Origin: Pseudomonas lini
GTDB taxonomy: Bacteria; Pseudomonadota; Gammaproteobacteria; Pseudomonadales; Pseudomonadaceae
NCBI RefSeq assembly: GCF_001042905.1
Contig: NZ_JYLB01000009.1
Coordinates: forward strand, 62,001 to 126,000
Direction: 5' to 3'
DNA: 64,000 bases
Under the pieces are notes generated by a model that worked only from the letters and a program-made list of their open reading frames with translations, made no database searches and was not told the origin of the DNA. This document shows positions 27,020 to 36,327 of the stretch, piece by piece (the stretch's first letter is position 1; the number at the start of each line of letters is the position of its first letter). The translations under genes were made by a program, and so were the position numbers.

Positions 27020-28137
27020 GGTGTGCTGGCCACGGTCGGGGTTTCAGGCTCGGCGCGGGTGTCCACTTCGGCAGTCACCGACAAACCGGGGCGCAGGTGA
27101 CCGAGCACGCCGTCAGCGGGATCGAGCAGGATTCGCACCGGCACTCGCTGGACAATTTTGGTGAAGTTGCCAGTGGCGTTTTCCGGTGGCAGCACGCTGA
27201 ACTGCGAACCACTGGCCGGCGCAAGGCTGTCCAGATGACCGTGGAATTCACGCCCCTTGAGCACGTCTGCATGAACGATCACACGTTGGCCCGGCGTCAT
27301 CCGCGACAGCTGATCTTCCTTGAAATTGGCATCGACCCACAGCCCGCTGGCCGGCACCACCGACAACAGTTGCGAACCGGCCTGGGCATAAGCGCCGACC
27401 CGTGCCCGGCGATTGCCGATCACGCCGTCGACGGGGGCTTTCAACTCGGTGTAACCGACATTCAATTGCGCCAGATCACGCTCGGCCCGCGCCTGGATCA
27501 ACGCGGCGCGCGCTTGCTGCTTCTGGGTTTCAATCACGTTCAATTGGCGTTGCGCGGCCAGCAATTCGGCTTGGGCTCGGGCACTCTGCGCCTGTGCAGT
27601 CTTGAAGGTGGCGTCGGCCCGTTGCGCGCTTTCCACCGAGACGGCATTGCTGTTCACCAGGCGTTTGTAGCGGGCGTTATCGTCCCGCGAGCGCGCGGTT
27701 TCGGCACCCGCGGCATCGATGCCGGCGCGGGCCTGGCCGATCACCGCGTGTTGCAGTTGTTCGGTGGCGTCGAGGTTGGCGAGTAACGCTTCTTCGGCAG
27801 CCACCGCACCTTCGGCCTTGGCCAGGTTGGCGCGATAGTCACGGGCGTCGAGCCGAATCAGCACATCGCCAGCCTTGACCTTCTGGTTGTCGGTGACCAG
27901 CACTTCTTCGATATACCCCGCGACTTTCGGCCCGATCACCGTGACGTCACCACCGATATAGGCATCGTCGGTTTCTTCGATGAAACGCCCGGCGGTCCAC
28001 CAATGAGCTGCGTACAACCCGATAAACACTAAGGCAGCGATGGCTGCCGTCAGCAAGACCAGCCTTTTAAGCAGGGGAGGCTTGGGTGTGCTCACCGGGA
28101 CAGCAAGGTCGGGTTCAAGGCTGGGCATGCTGGTCAT
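27016..28137 (-). CDS. EmrA/HlyD-type membrane fusion protein
   Basis: This 373-residue periplasmic adaptor has one N-terminal membrane helix (about residues 25-46), a lipoyl half motif (DAYIGGDVTVIGPKVAGYIE), a long coiled coil (about 95-200) and the returning half (LKAPVDGVIGNRRARVGAYA). It partners the DHA2 exporter, whose start overlaps its stop. A palindrome just upstream of its start (28149-28164) suggests local repressor control, although no regulator gene is adjacent. Confidence 0.9.
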   Translation of the reverse strand: MTSMPSLEPDLAVPVSTPKPPLLKRLVLLTAAIAALVFIGLYAAHWWTAGRFIEETDDAYIGGDVTVIGPKVAGYIEEVLVTDNQKVKAGDVLIRLDARDYRANLAKAEGAVAAEEALLANLDATEQLQHAVIGQARAGIDAAGAETARSRDDNARYKRLVNSNAVSVESAQRADATFKTAQAQSARAQAELLAAQRQLNVIETQKQQARAALIQARAERDLAQLNVGYTELKAPVDGVIGNRRARVGAYAQAGSQLLSVVPASGLWVDANFKEDQLSRMTPGQRVIVHADVLKGREFHGHLDSLAPASGSQFSVLPPENATGNFTKIVQRVPVRILLDPADGVLGHLRPGLSVTAEVDTRAEPETPTVASTP

Positions 28138-28148
28138 GAACGGCGCTT

Positions 28149-28164
28149 TATTACATCTGTAATA
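28149..28164. promoter_or_regulatory. Operator-like palindrome TATTAC-ATCT-GTAATA upstream of the emrA-like gene
   Basis: A perfect 6-bp inverted repeat with a 4-nt centre lies 12 nt upstream of the start at 28137. A further GGTAATATTA follows at 28172. It resembles TetR or MarR operators; the regulator is unknown. Confidence 0.4.
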
Positions 28165-28301
28165 TGACGTAGGTAATATTAACTGACAATTGTTTTCTGC
28201 TGCCGATCGTCAGGTGCTCTTGGAATAGTGAGGGAAATGATTGGCTTCTATCACTGCTTGACTCTTTATCAGACGCTCTGAGGAATGATTTGCCGGCCTT
28301 A

Positions 28302-28320
28302 ATAGGAAGCATTACTATTC
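28302..28320 (+). promoter_or_regulatory. Fur-box-like site upstream of fecI
   Basis: ATAGGAAGCATTACTATTC shares the A+T-rich GnAnnATTACTATTC form of Fur sites and lies 27 nt before the fecI start. The match is partial and by eye; Fur control of fecI is established in E. coli. Confidence 0.4.
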
Positions 28321-28346
28321 ACGCCTCCTCCCCACAGCACACCGCA

Positions 28347-28847
28347 ATGACCCCCAAGCTGCCCCGCAGACACGGCTTTTTCGAGCATTACGAAGAGTTG
28401 ATCGGCACCTGGACCCGTCGCCTGAGAAATCGTCAGCAGGCCGAGGACCTGGCCCATGACACCTTCGTGCGGGTGCTTGAGTCTGATTCGGCGGCGGTGC
28501 AACAACCTCGGGCGTATTTGCACCAGACCGCGCGCAACATTGCGGTGGACGGTTATCGGCGTGAGGATCGGCGGGGCGCCATGGAGTCGGAGGCGATCGA
28601 TCACAGTGTGTCGTCGTCCGGCGACCCGGAGCATTTCATGCACGCGATCCAGTTGGCGGATTCCATCGAACGGGCGCTCACCGAGCTGCCGGTCAACTGT
28701 CGCAAGGTGTTCGTCTGGCAGAAGATCGAAGGCCTGACCCAGGCCGAAATCGCTGAGCGCCTGGGGCTGTCCAAGAACATGGTGGAAAAGTATATGATCC
28801 GCACCCTGCGGCATTTGCGTGATCGCCTGGACGGGTTACAGCCATGA
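28347..28847 (+). CDS. fecI: FecI-like ECF sigma factor
   Basis: This 166-residue ECF sigma factor has region 2 at about residues 10-75 (AEDLAHDTFVRVLE) and region 4 at about 105-160 (LTQAEIAERLGLSKNMVEKY). It should direct transcription of the fecA receptor gene when ferric citrate binds outside. The ATG at 28347 is chosen since an upstream in-frame start at 28290 would run through the Fur-like site. The gene is followed by fecR after 40 nt and then fecA, the standard order of the system. Confidence 0.9.
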   Translation: MTPKLPRRHGFFEHYEELIGTWTRRLRNRQQAEDLAHDTFVRVLESDSAAVQQPRAYLHQTARNIAVDGYRREDRRGAMESEAIDHSVSSSGDPEHFMHAIQLADSIERALTELPVNCRKVFVWQKIEGLTQAEIAERLGLSKNMVEKYMIRTLRHLRDRLDGLQP

Positions 28848-28887
28848 TTCGCCGCGCCTTTTCATCCCCGGCCAAACAGGACTTTCC

Positions 28888-29862
28888 ATGATGGATACTC
28901 GTGATTGTGCGTGCGGGCAAACAACGGTTCGCGATGACGCGGCGCGGTGGTTTGTGCGTTTGCAGGAACCTGCCGTCAACGCCGAAGATCGGCGAGGCTT
29001 CGAGATCTGGCTGGACGAACACCCTCAGCATCGCGACGAATATCAAATGCTCCAGAGCCTGTGGGCGGCAACAGATCTGCTGCCCGCCAAGCGTTTGCAC
29101 GCCTTGTGCGAAACCCCGCCGGCGCGCCGCACACGTCATCCGCTGGTGCGTTACGCGGTGGCCGCCAGTGTGTTGGCGGTGGCGCTCGGCCTGGGGTTGT
29201 TCAGTGGCTTGAACCCTCCGGCGACCTACACCGCTGAATATTCCACGGCCCTTGGCGAGCGTCGTCATGTGGCGTTGCCAGACGGTTCGGTGATCGATAT
29301 GAACAGCCGCAGCCGGGTGCAGGTGCGCTATGAAAAAGATCGTCGCGGCATCGAGTTGACGCAAGGCGAGGCGATGTTCAGCGTCGAGCACGACAGCAGC
29401 CGACCGTTCGTGGTCGAGGCGGGCAGCGGCAAGGTCACGGTCACTGGCACCCGTTTCGACGTACGTCGCGACAACACTGAAACCCGGGTCGCGGTGGAGC
29501 AGGGCACGGTCAAGGTTCAAGGTAGCGGCGCCGATTTCGTCAGCCTCACCGCTGGCCTTGGCACTCGCGTCGATGCTCTGGGGAAGGTGGCCGCGGCCTA
29601 TACGGTCAACTCTGCCGAACTGACCGCGTGGCGCAACGGCAAACTGGTATTCAACAATGCCAGCCTCAGCGAAGTGGCCGAAGAAGTGTCGCGTTATCGG
29701 GCAAAACCACTGACGGTCGGTAGCGCCAAAGTGGGCGATCTGCGCCTGACCAGCGTGTTCAAATCCGACAACACCGACGCCTTGCTCAAGGCCTTGCCGA
29801 GCATTCTGCCGGTAGCCATTCGCACCCTCGATGACGGCAGTCAGGAAATAATTGCCCGATAG
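28888..29862 (+). CDS. fecR: FecR-like anti-sigma / signal transducer
   Basis: This 324-residue inner-membrane protein has the N-terminal DUF4880-type cytoplasmic part (WFVRLQEPAVNAEDRRGFEI), one membrane helix at about residues 88-107, the FecR domain (about 120-215, with SVEHDSSRPFVVEAG) and a C-terminal STN-like domain (about 245-324) that contacts the receptor. It transmits occupancy of FecA to FecI. An ATG at 28891 is an equally possible start. Confidence 0.92.
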   Translation: MMDTRDCACGQTTVRDDAARWFVRLQEPAVNAEDRRGFEIWLDEHPQHRDEYQMLQSLWAATDLLPAKRLHALCETPPARRTRHPLVRYAVAASVLAVALGLGLFSGLNPPATYTAEYSTALGERRHVALPDGSVIDMNSRSRVQVRYEKDRRGIELTQGEAMFSVEHDSSRPFVVEAGSGKVTVTGTRFDVRRDNTETRVAVEQGTVKVQGSGADFVSLTAGLGTRVDALGKVAAAYTVNSAELTAWRNGKLVFNNASLSEVAEEVSRYRAKPLTVGSAKVGDLRLTSVFKSDNTDALLKALPSILPVAIRTLDDGSQEIIAR

Positions 29863-29950
29863 ATTCAGGTTTTTTTCGAGTTCTTCGTCTTCTTGTCCAA
29901 CTGCAACTGGTTTGCATTAACAGCCGCACACTCTTGCGATCCACAGGACA

Positions 29951-32383
29951 ATGTTCGACGTGAAAAAAACCACCGCTAAAAATAACAAATCATCCTGGTT
30001 GCCCCTCGCTCTCGCCCTGGCGGTCAGCTCGGCGCTGCCCCAGGCGTTCGCTGCCGATGCCATTCATATTCAGGCGCAGCCGCTGGGTCAGGCCTTGAGT
30101 CAGTTGGGTCAGCAAACCTCGCTGCAGGTTTTTTTCAGCCCTGAACTGGTGGCCGGCAAACAGGCTCTGGCAGTCGATGGCAATCTCTCGCCGGAACAGG
30201 CTTTGCGCCAATTGCTGCAAGGCAGCGGTCTGGAATATCAGATCGATGAAGGCTCGGTGACCCTGATACCAGCCCCGACTTCCGCCGCCAACGGTCCGCT
30301 GGAGTTGGGCGTGACCGACATCAAAGTGGTCGGCGACTGGCTCGGTGATGCCAACGCCGCCGTGGTGCAAAACCATCCCGGTGCGCGCACGGTGATCCGT
30401 CGTGAAGCCATGGTCGAGCAGGGCGCCATGAACGTTGGTGACGTGCTGCGTCGCGTACCCGGCGTGCAAGTGCAGGACGCCAACGGCACCGGCGGCAGCG
30501 ACATTTCCCTGAACGTTGGCGTGCGTGGCCTGACCTCGCGCCTGTCGCCACGCTCCACCGTGCTGATCGACGGCGTGCCGGCCGCCTTCGCCCCTTATGG
30601 GCAACCGCAGCTGTCCATGGCACCGATTTCTTCCGGCAACCTCGACAGCATCGACGTGGTGCGCGGCGCCGGTTCCGTGCGTTATGGGCCGCAGAACGTC
30701 GGTGGCGTGATCAACTTCGTCACCCGCGCGATCCCGGAGAAAGCCACCGGCGAAATCGGCACCACCCTGGAAACCACCCAGCGCGGCGGCTGGAAACACA
30801 TCGACACCGCGTTTCTCGGTGGCACCGCCGATAACGGCATGGGCGTGGCGCTGTTGTATTCCGGCGTGAACGGCAACGGTTATCGCAAAAGCAACAACAG
30901 TAATGACATCGACGACGTGATCCTCAAGACCCATTGGGCGCCCACCGATCAGGACGATTTCAGCCTCAATTTCCATTACTACGACGCCAGCGCCGACATG
31001 CCCGGTGGCCTGACGCAGAAGCAGTACGACGCTGATCCGTTTCAGTCCGACCGCGACCATGACAACTTCAGCGGCCGCCGCAAGGACGTGTCCTTCAAGT
31101 GGATTCGACAGATCGACGACCGCACCCAGGCCGAAGTGCTGACCTACTATTCCGACAGTTTTCGTGGCAGCACCATCGCCGCTCGCGACCAGAAAACCCT
31201 CAGCTCTTATCCGCGTACTTACTACACCTTCGGCATCGAACCGCGTGTGTCCCATGTGTTCGATCTGGGCCCGACCACTCAGGAAGCCAGCGTCGGTTAT
31301 CGCTACCTGAAAGAGGGCATGCATGAAGAGGCGAGCCGTCTGGCGCTGGTGAACAATCAGCCGGTGGTCACCAAAACCTCCGATGGTCATGTGTTCCAGG
31401 ATCGCACCGGCGGCACCGAAGCCCACGCTGTGTACATCGATGACAAGATCGACGTCGGCAACTGGACCGTGACACCCGGCATCCGTTTTGAAAGCATCAG
31501 TACCGAATGGCACGACCGGCCGGTGCTCGACACCGCCGGCAAACCTGTGCAGGAAAAACGCCGCAGCATCGACAGCAACGAACCGCTGCCGGCCCTGAGC
31601 GTGATGTATCACATGTCCGAGGCCTGGAAGCTGTTCGCCAACTACGAAACCTCGTTTGGCAGCCTGCAATATTTCCAGCTCGGTCAGGGGGGCTCGGGTG
31701 ACAACACCGCCAACGGCCTGAACCCGGAAAAGGCCAAGACCTACGAGATCGGCACGCGCTACAACGATGACGTCTGGGGCGGGGAAGTGACGCTGTTCTA
31801 CATCGACTTCGATAAAGAACTGCAATACATCAGCAACGATGTGGGCTGGACCAACCTCGGCGCCACCACGCACCAAGGCCTTGAAGCCTCGGTGCATTAC
31901 GACATGGCGGCGCTGGACCCACGGCTCGACGGCCTGACCGCCAACGCCGGTTTCACCTACACCCGCGCCGTTTATGAAGGCGAGATTCCAGGCTTCAAGG
32001 GCCGCGACCTACCGTTCTATTCGCGTCAGGTGGCGACCGCCGGCCTGCGTTACGACATTAACCGCTGGACCTACAACCTCGATGCCTTTGCCCAATCCAA
32101 ACAGCGCTCGCCAGGCACCGCGGTGAACGCTGATGGCAGTTTCAGCGGCAACTACATCACTGAAGGCAGCGCGGACGGCCAGTACGGCGACATCCCGGGT
32201 TACGTCACCTGGAACGTGCGTGGGGGGTATGACTTTGGCTCGCAACTGTCGAACCTGAAAGTCGGCGCAGGGGTGAAGAACATTTTCGACAAGCAATACT
32301 TCACCCGCTCCAGCGACAACAACTCGGGGATGTACGTCGGCGCACCACGTACATTCTTCGTGCAGGCCAGCGTCGGGTTCTGA
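29951..32383 (+). CDS. fecA: FecA-like TonB-dependent ferric citrate receptor
   Basis: This 810-residue outer-membrane receptor closely resembles E. coli FecA. It has a signal peptide (about residues 1-34), an N-terminal STN signalling domain (about 40-110), the sequence VVGDWLGDAN as in FecA, a plug domain (about 125-240, RSTVLIDGVPAAFAPYGQPQ) and a 22-strand barrel ending in Phe. Blocks such as VVRGAGSVRYGPQNVGGVIN and EAHAVYIDDKIDVGNWTVTP are near-identical to FecA. It imports ferric dicitrate with TonB-ExbBD energy and signals through FecR and FecI encoded upstream. Confidence 0.93.
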   Translation: MFDVKKTTAKNNKSSWLPLALALAVSSALPQAFAADAIHIQAQPLGQALSQLGQQTSLQVFFSPELVAGKQALAVDGNLSPEQALRQLLQGSGLEYQIDEGSVTLIPAPTSAANGPLELGVTDIKVVGDWLGDANAAVVQNHPGARTVIRREAMVEQGAMNVGDVLRRVPGVQVQDANGTGGSDISLNVGVRGLTSRLSPRSTVLIDGVPAAFAPYGQPQLSMAPISSGNLDSIDVVRGAGSVRYGPQNVGGVINFVTRAIPEKATGEIGTTLETTQRGGWKHIDTAFLGGTADNGMGVALLYSGVNGNGYRKSNNSNDIDDVILKTHWAPTDQDDFSLNFHYYDASADMPGGLTQKQYDADPFQSDRDHDNFSGRRKDVSFKWIRQIDDRTQAEVLTYYSDSFRGSTIAARDQKTLSSYPRTYYTFGIEPRVSHVFDLGPTTQEASVGYRYLKEGMHEEASRLALVNNQPVVTKTSDGHVFQDRTGGTEAHAVYIDDKIDVGNWTVTPGIRFESISTEWHDRPVLDTAGKPVQEKRRSIDSNEPLPALSVMYHMSEAWKLFANYETSFGSLQYFQLGQGGSGDNTANGLNPEKAKTYEIGTRYNDDVWGGEVTLFYIDFDKELQYISNDVGWTNLGATTHQGLEASVHYDMAALDPRLDGLTANAGFTYTRAVYEGEIPGFKGRDLPFYSRQVATAGLRYDINRWTYNLDAFAQSKQRSPGTAVNADGSFSGNYITEGSADGQYGDIPGYVTWNVRGGYDFGSQLSNLKVGAGVKNIFDKQYFTRSSDNNSGMYVGAPRTFFVQASVGF

Positions 32384-32400
32384 TCGACCGAGTTAACTTC

Positions 32401-32492
32401 ATCGCGGGCAAGCCCGCTCCCACAGGATCTGTGTCGTACACAAAATCTGTGTCCGCTGAAGATCTCTTGTAGGAGCGAGGCTTGCCCGCGAA
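32401..32492. repeat. REPIN with unequal arms
   Basis: The left arm is of the GGGAGCGGGCTTGCCCGCGA type and the right arm of the GTAGGAGCGAGGCTTGCCCGCG type, so two subfamilies are joined in one element. The spacer carries TGTGTCCGCTGAAGATC, shared with neighbours. Confidence 0.85.
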
Positions 32493-32534
32493 GACGGACA
32501 TCCAGCCGAAAAAGCCGTCGCCTGACCCAACGCT

Positions 32535-32624
32535 TTCGCGAGCAAGCCCGCTCCCACATGATCTTTGGCGTACACAAATGCTGTGTTCACTGAAGATCCT
32601 TGTGGGAGCGAGGCTTGCCCGCGA
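32535..32624. repeat. REPIN, second copy in tandem with the one at 32401
   Basis: Left arm TTCGCGAGCAAGCCCGCTCC, right arm GGAGCGAGGCTTGCCCGCGA, again two subfamilies. The spacer (ACACAAATGCTGTGTTCACT) matches the element at 18323 closely. Confidence 0.85.
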
Positions 32625-32629
32625 TGCTT

Positions 32630-33781
32630 TTAAACCTTCAACACCTTCCCGCCAATCGCCACGGCCACCAGCAACACCGCCATCAACCCAAAGGCAAAAC
32701 TCAAACTGCTGCCATGGGCGATAAAGCCGATCACCGCAGGCCCGGCGAGAATCCCTGCATAACCCAGGGTGGTAATGGCCGGCACGGCAATGCTTTCCGG
32801 CATGACGGTCTGTTTGCCCACGGCGGTATAGAGCACCGGTACGATGTTCGAACAGCCAGCGCCGAGCAGCGCATAACCCACCAGTGCCGCTTCCCAGCTC
32901 GGTGCGAATGTCGCCAGCGCCAGGCCCGCCGCGGCCGTCGATCCACCGAACACAATCACTCGTGTAGCACCGAGGCGCCGGACAATCGCATCGCCGGTCA
33001 AACGCCCGACAGTCATGGTCAACGCAAACGCCGCATAACCCAGCCCTGCATACGCCGTGTCGATCCCGCGCTCCTGCGCCAGGAACACCGCGCTCCAGTC
33101 GAGCGCCGCACCTTCGGCCAGGAACACGATGAAACACATCCCGCCGATAAACAGCACGATGCCATGCGGCACGGCAAACGCCGGGCCGGAGCTTTCGCTG
33201 CCATAGGGCAATAGATGCGGCGCGGCCTTGAGCAACGCCACCACCAGCAGCACGATCACCACCAGCATCGCCCCCAGTGGCGACATCCCCAAGCCGAGCA
33301 GCGCGCTGACACCCGCCGCGCCGACGATTCCGCCAAGGCTGAACAACCCATGAAACCCCGACATCATGGTCTTGCCGCTGGCTCGCTCAACGATTACCGC
33401 TTGCAGGTTCACCGTCGAATCCACCGTGCCCAGGCCCGCGCCGAACATGAACAACGCCGCAATCAATGCCGGAATCGTAGACACCGTCGCCAACAGCGGC
33501 AGTGCCGCACAGATCAACAAAGTCCCGCCGCTCAACACCCGACGGCAGCCGAAACGCGTCGCCAGAATACCGGCCATGGGCATCGCCAGAATCGAGCCCA
33601 CTCCCAGACACAACAGCAACAGTCCTAGGGTGCCTTCATCCAGCCCGGCCCGCGCCTTGGCGTAAGGCACCAGTGGCGCCCAGGCCGCGATGCCGAAGCC
33701 TGCGATGAAAAAGGCGATGCGGGTGGACATCTGTTCCAGACGTCCGGGGACGAAGGTGGCTTGGGTGTTGAGGTTGGTCAT
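32630..33781 (-). CDS. MFS transporter (YbjJ-like)
   Basis: This 383-residue inner-membrane protein has about 12 membrane helices in two halves and the MFS signature GILATRFGCRR between helices 2 and 3. The overall form is that of the YbjJ group. The ATG at 33781 is chosen because the first helix begins soon after (STRIAFFIAGFGIAAWAPLV); an upstream extension would run into the intergenic region. It is divergent from the DapF-like gene, with 168 nt between the starts, so they may share control. The substrate is unknown. Confidence 0.85.
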   Translation of the reverse strand: MTNLNTQATFVPGRLEQMSTRIAFFIAGFGIAAWAPLVPYAKARAGLDEGTLGLLLLCLGVGSILAMPMAGILATRFGCRRVLSGGTLLICAALPLLATVSTIPALIAALFMFGAGLGTVDSTVNLQAVIVERASGKTMMSGFHGLFSLGGIVGAAGVSALLGLGMSPLGAMLVVIVLLVVALLKAAPHLLPYGSESSGPAFAVPHGIVLFIGGMCFIVFLAEGAALDWSAVFLAQERGIDTAYAGLGYAAFALTMTVGRLTGDAIVRRLGATRVIVFGGSTAAAGLALATFAPSWEAALVGYALLGAGCSNIVPVLYTAVGKQTVMPESIAVPAITTLGYAGILAGPAVIGFIAHGSSLSFAFGLMAVLLVAVAIGGKVLKV

Positions 33782-33949
33782 ATCAATCCTTGGCAAAAAA
33801 CGTCGCGTCCCCAAGGGACAGTGAACAACCGCAAAGGGTTCGCTCAGCACGTCCGGGTGGAATCGCAGTCAGGCAGGGTGACATCCTTGCACAGCCGGCC
33901 GCTGTTTCGCGATATCGTCGACGCATCAATTGTTCATAGAGGGGGTGCC

Positions 33950-34942
33950 ATGACGCGGATGTACGATGCTCGAGGGAATATCTACGCGGTCGTGATGCCT
34001 GATGCGCTGCGCGGTTGCGGTATCGACCTGCCTGAACAAGCCAGCCTGGCCGCGCAAAGCCGTGGGGCCTGGGCGTCGTCGGCCATCGAGGCGTTCTGCG
34101 GCTGGGTCCCCGGTACACAACCGCCCGGCAGCAAGGCACATCGCTGCGATGGTTTGCTGGTGGGGCCGTTTCAATCGTCGCCGCCTTTTGACCTGTTGAT
34201 CGTCAACACCGACGGCACCCTGGCCGAGCGCAGTGGCAATGGCCTGACGATTTTTTCCCAGGCCCTTGGCGAACAAGGGCTGATGCCGACGAAAGAGGCC
34301 TGTCAGCTGCGGGTTCATCACGACAAGAGCGATGCGCTTTCGCCGGTGGAGACCTCAGTGAAACCCGCTGAAATCGATGGTGTGCAAGGGTTCTGGCTGG
34401 ACTTGGGGCGGCCATCATTCGGGCCTGAAGCGGTGGCTGCGCAAGGCGTTGAACCCGTGACGTTGAACGGTCGAGAAGTCAGTCATGTGCGGCGATTGTC
34501 GGCGCTCGATCCTGCCTGGAACCGCAGCCAGTTCGTACGCATCGGTAATCCCCACTGCGTGACGTTGGTGACAGGTGCCGATGCGTTGCCGAGTAACGCG
34601 CAGATGCGCGAGTCGGCGTTGGCCAACGGATTGACCCGCATCGCCTACGCCCTGCCGATCGGGGCAGGGCAGCCGTGTGCGGCAGGGGTGAACCTGCAAT
34701 GGGCGATGCTTGAATCCGAGGGACGAATCGTTGCGCGGGTGTTCGAGCGCGGCGAAGGGCCGACCGCGTCGTCAGGCACCAGCGCCAGTGCGGTGGCGTG
34801 TGCGGCGTGGCGCGTGGGATGGGTTACGGCGGGGGAGGTGAAGGTGGTCATGCCTGGCGGCACGGCGCCGATTTTGCTGGAAGAATTGGATGGCGAATTG
34901 AGTCGGGTCAGGTTGTTTGGTACGGCGCGGTTGATGGGTTGA
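33950..34942 (+). CDS. DapF-like epimerase-fold protein lacking both catalytic cysteines
   Basis: This 330-residue protein has the two-lobed diaminopimelate epimerase fold: N-lobe motif NTDGTLAERSGNG, then GNPHCVTLV, and C-lobe ERGEGPTASSGTSASA. In true DapF the active-site pair is Cys in ECGNGxR and Cys in ACGTGA. Here these positions are Ser95 and Ser275, so the usual two-base epimerisation with thiols is not possible. It may bind or process a different amino acid or be a catalytically changed paralog. The ATG at 33950 follows AGGGGG. It is divergent from an MFS carrier, possibly a cognate transporter. Confidence 0.75.
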   Translation: MTRMYDARGNIYAVVMPDALRGCGIDLPEQASLAAQSRGAWASSAIEAFCGWVPGTQPPGSKAHRCDGLLVGPFQSSPPFDLLIVNTDGTLAERSGNGLTIFSQALGEQGLMPTKEACQLRVHHDKSDALSPVETSVKPAEIDGVQGFWLDLGRPSFGPEAVAAQGVEPVTLNGREVSHVRRLSALDPAWNRSQFVRIGNPHCVTLVTGADALPSNAQMRESALANGLTRIAYALPIGAGQPCAAGVNLQWAMLESEGRIVARVFERGEGPTASSGTSASAVACAAWRVGWVTAGEVKVVMPGGTAPILLEELDGELSRVRLFGTARLMG

Positions 34943-34951
34943 ATTCAAGAT

Positions 34952-35049
34952 CCTCTTCGCGGGCAAGCCTCGCTCCTACAGGTTTTGTGTCGTTCGCCGA
35001 CAATGCGAACGGCTCAAATCCGTAGGAGCGAGGCTTGCCCGCGAAGAGG
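34952..35049. repeat. REPIN (GTAGGAGCGAGGCTTGCCCGCGAAGAGG type)
   Basis: Long inverted arms start with CCTCTTCGCGGGCAAGCC and end with its complement. It separates the convergent DapF-like gene and codA. Confidence 0.88.
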
Positions 35050-35069
35050 CCTGCACAGTCAGCGAAAAC

Positions 35070-36314
35070 TCAGAGTTGATCCGCCCATTCCACCACCGGC
35101 ATCTGCCGCTTCATCAACACCTTACCCCCGCGAACCGAGTACAGCGGCAAACCCTGACTACGAATCACCTCATAATCGCTGTCCGCCGATAGAATCAGCA
35201 GGTTCGCCGGCCGCCCTTGCTCCAGCCCATAACGATCGCCCAGGTTCATGGCCTTGGCACTGTTGTCGGTCACCAGATCCAGCGCGCTCTGCAGATTGCG
35301 ATAACCGAGCATATGGCAGATGTGCAACCCAGCCTCGAGCACCCGCAGGATATTGCCGTTGCCCAGCGGATACCACGGGTCGACAATCGAGTCCTGACCG
35401 AAACACACATTCATCCCCGCTTCGAGCAACTCATTCACCCGGGTCACGCCACGGCGTTTCGGGAAGCTGTCGAAGCGTCCTTGCAGGTGAATGCTTTCGG
35501 TCGGGCAGGAGACAAAGCTGATCCCCGAATGCCCGAGCAGCCGAAAGAGCTTGGCGCAGTAGGCGTTGTCGTAGGAGCCCATGGCCGTGGTGTGGCTGGC
35601 GGTAACGCGCGAACCCATGTCGCGGCTGCGGGCCTCTTCGGCCAGCACTTCAAGGAAGCGCGAGTGCGGGTCGTCGGTTTCGTCGCAATGCACGTCCACC
35701 AGGCAACCGGTGCGCTCGGCCAGGTCCATGAGGAACTTCACCGAACTGACGCCCTGATCCCGGGTGTATTCGAAGTGCGGAATACCCCCGACTACATCGG
35801 CGCCCAGGCGGATCGCTTCTTCCATCAGCTCCCGACCGTTGCGGTATGACTCGATGCCTTCCTGAGGGAACGCGACGATTTGCAGGTCGATCAGGTGGCG
35901 GCTTTCCTCGCGGACTTCGAGCATCGCCTTGAGCGCCGTCAGTTCCGGGTCGGTGACATCGACGTGGGTGCGCACATGCTGAATGCCGTGGGCGGCGAGG
36001 GTCTGGATGGTCTTCTTGGCGCGGGTCTTGGTGTCTTCCTGGGTGATCGTTGCCTTGCGCTCGCCCCAGCACTCGATGCCTTCGAACAGCGTGCCGCTCA
36101 TGTTCCAGCGCGGCTCGCCGGCGGTCAGGGTGGCGTCGAGGTGAATGTGCGGCTCGACGAAGGGCGGCACCACCAGATTACCGCTGGCATCCAGGTCATC
36201 AGGCCCCAGGGACGGGGCTTCGGTTTGCCGGGCGATGCTGTGAATCAGGCCGTTTTCCAGGTGCAACTCATGCAGGCCTTCTTGGTTGCGCAGGCGGGCG
36301 TTGATGATATGCAT
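35070..36314 (-). CDS. codA: Cytosine deaminase
   Basis: This 414-residue amidohydrolase converts cytosine to uracil and ammonia in the cytoplasm. Metal-site motifs are PHIHLD (HxH), the catalytic VHCDETDD, a metal His in SHTTAMGS and the Asp in GQDSIVDPWY, matching E. coli CodA (427 residues). The ATG at 36314 begins MHIINARL, the normal N terminus. It is downstream of codB with a 13-nt gap, so the pair forms a codBA operon for cytosine use. Confidence 0.95.
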   Translation of the reverse strand: MHIINARLRNQEGLHELHLENGLIHSIARQTEAPSLGPDDLDASGNLVVPPFVEPHIHLDATLTAGEPRWNMSGTLFEGIECWGERKATITQEDTKTRAKKTIQTLAAHGIQHVRTHVDVTDPELTALKAMLEVREESRHLIDLQIVAFPQEGIESYRNGRELMEEAIRLGADVVGGIPHFEYTRDQGVSSVKFLMDLAERTGCLVDVHCDETDDPHSRFLEVLAEEARSRDMGSRVTASHTTAMGSYDNAYCAKLFRLLGHSGISFVSCPTESIHLQGRFDSFPKRRGVTRVNELLEAGMNVCFGQDSIVDPWYPLGNGNILRVLEAGLHICHMLGYRNLQSALDLVTDNSAKAMNLGDRYGLEQGRPANLLILSADSDYEVIRSQGLPLYSVRGGKVLMKRQMPVVEWADQL

Positions 36315-36327
36315 CAGGCGAATCCTT

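Noticed and set aside
29990..31897. 635-codon open frame on the minus strand inside fecA
   Set aside because: fecA on the plus strand is unmistakable; the reverse frame is an artefact of high G+C codon use.
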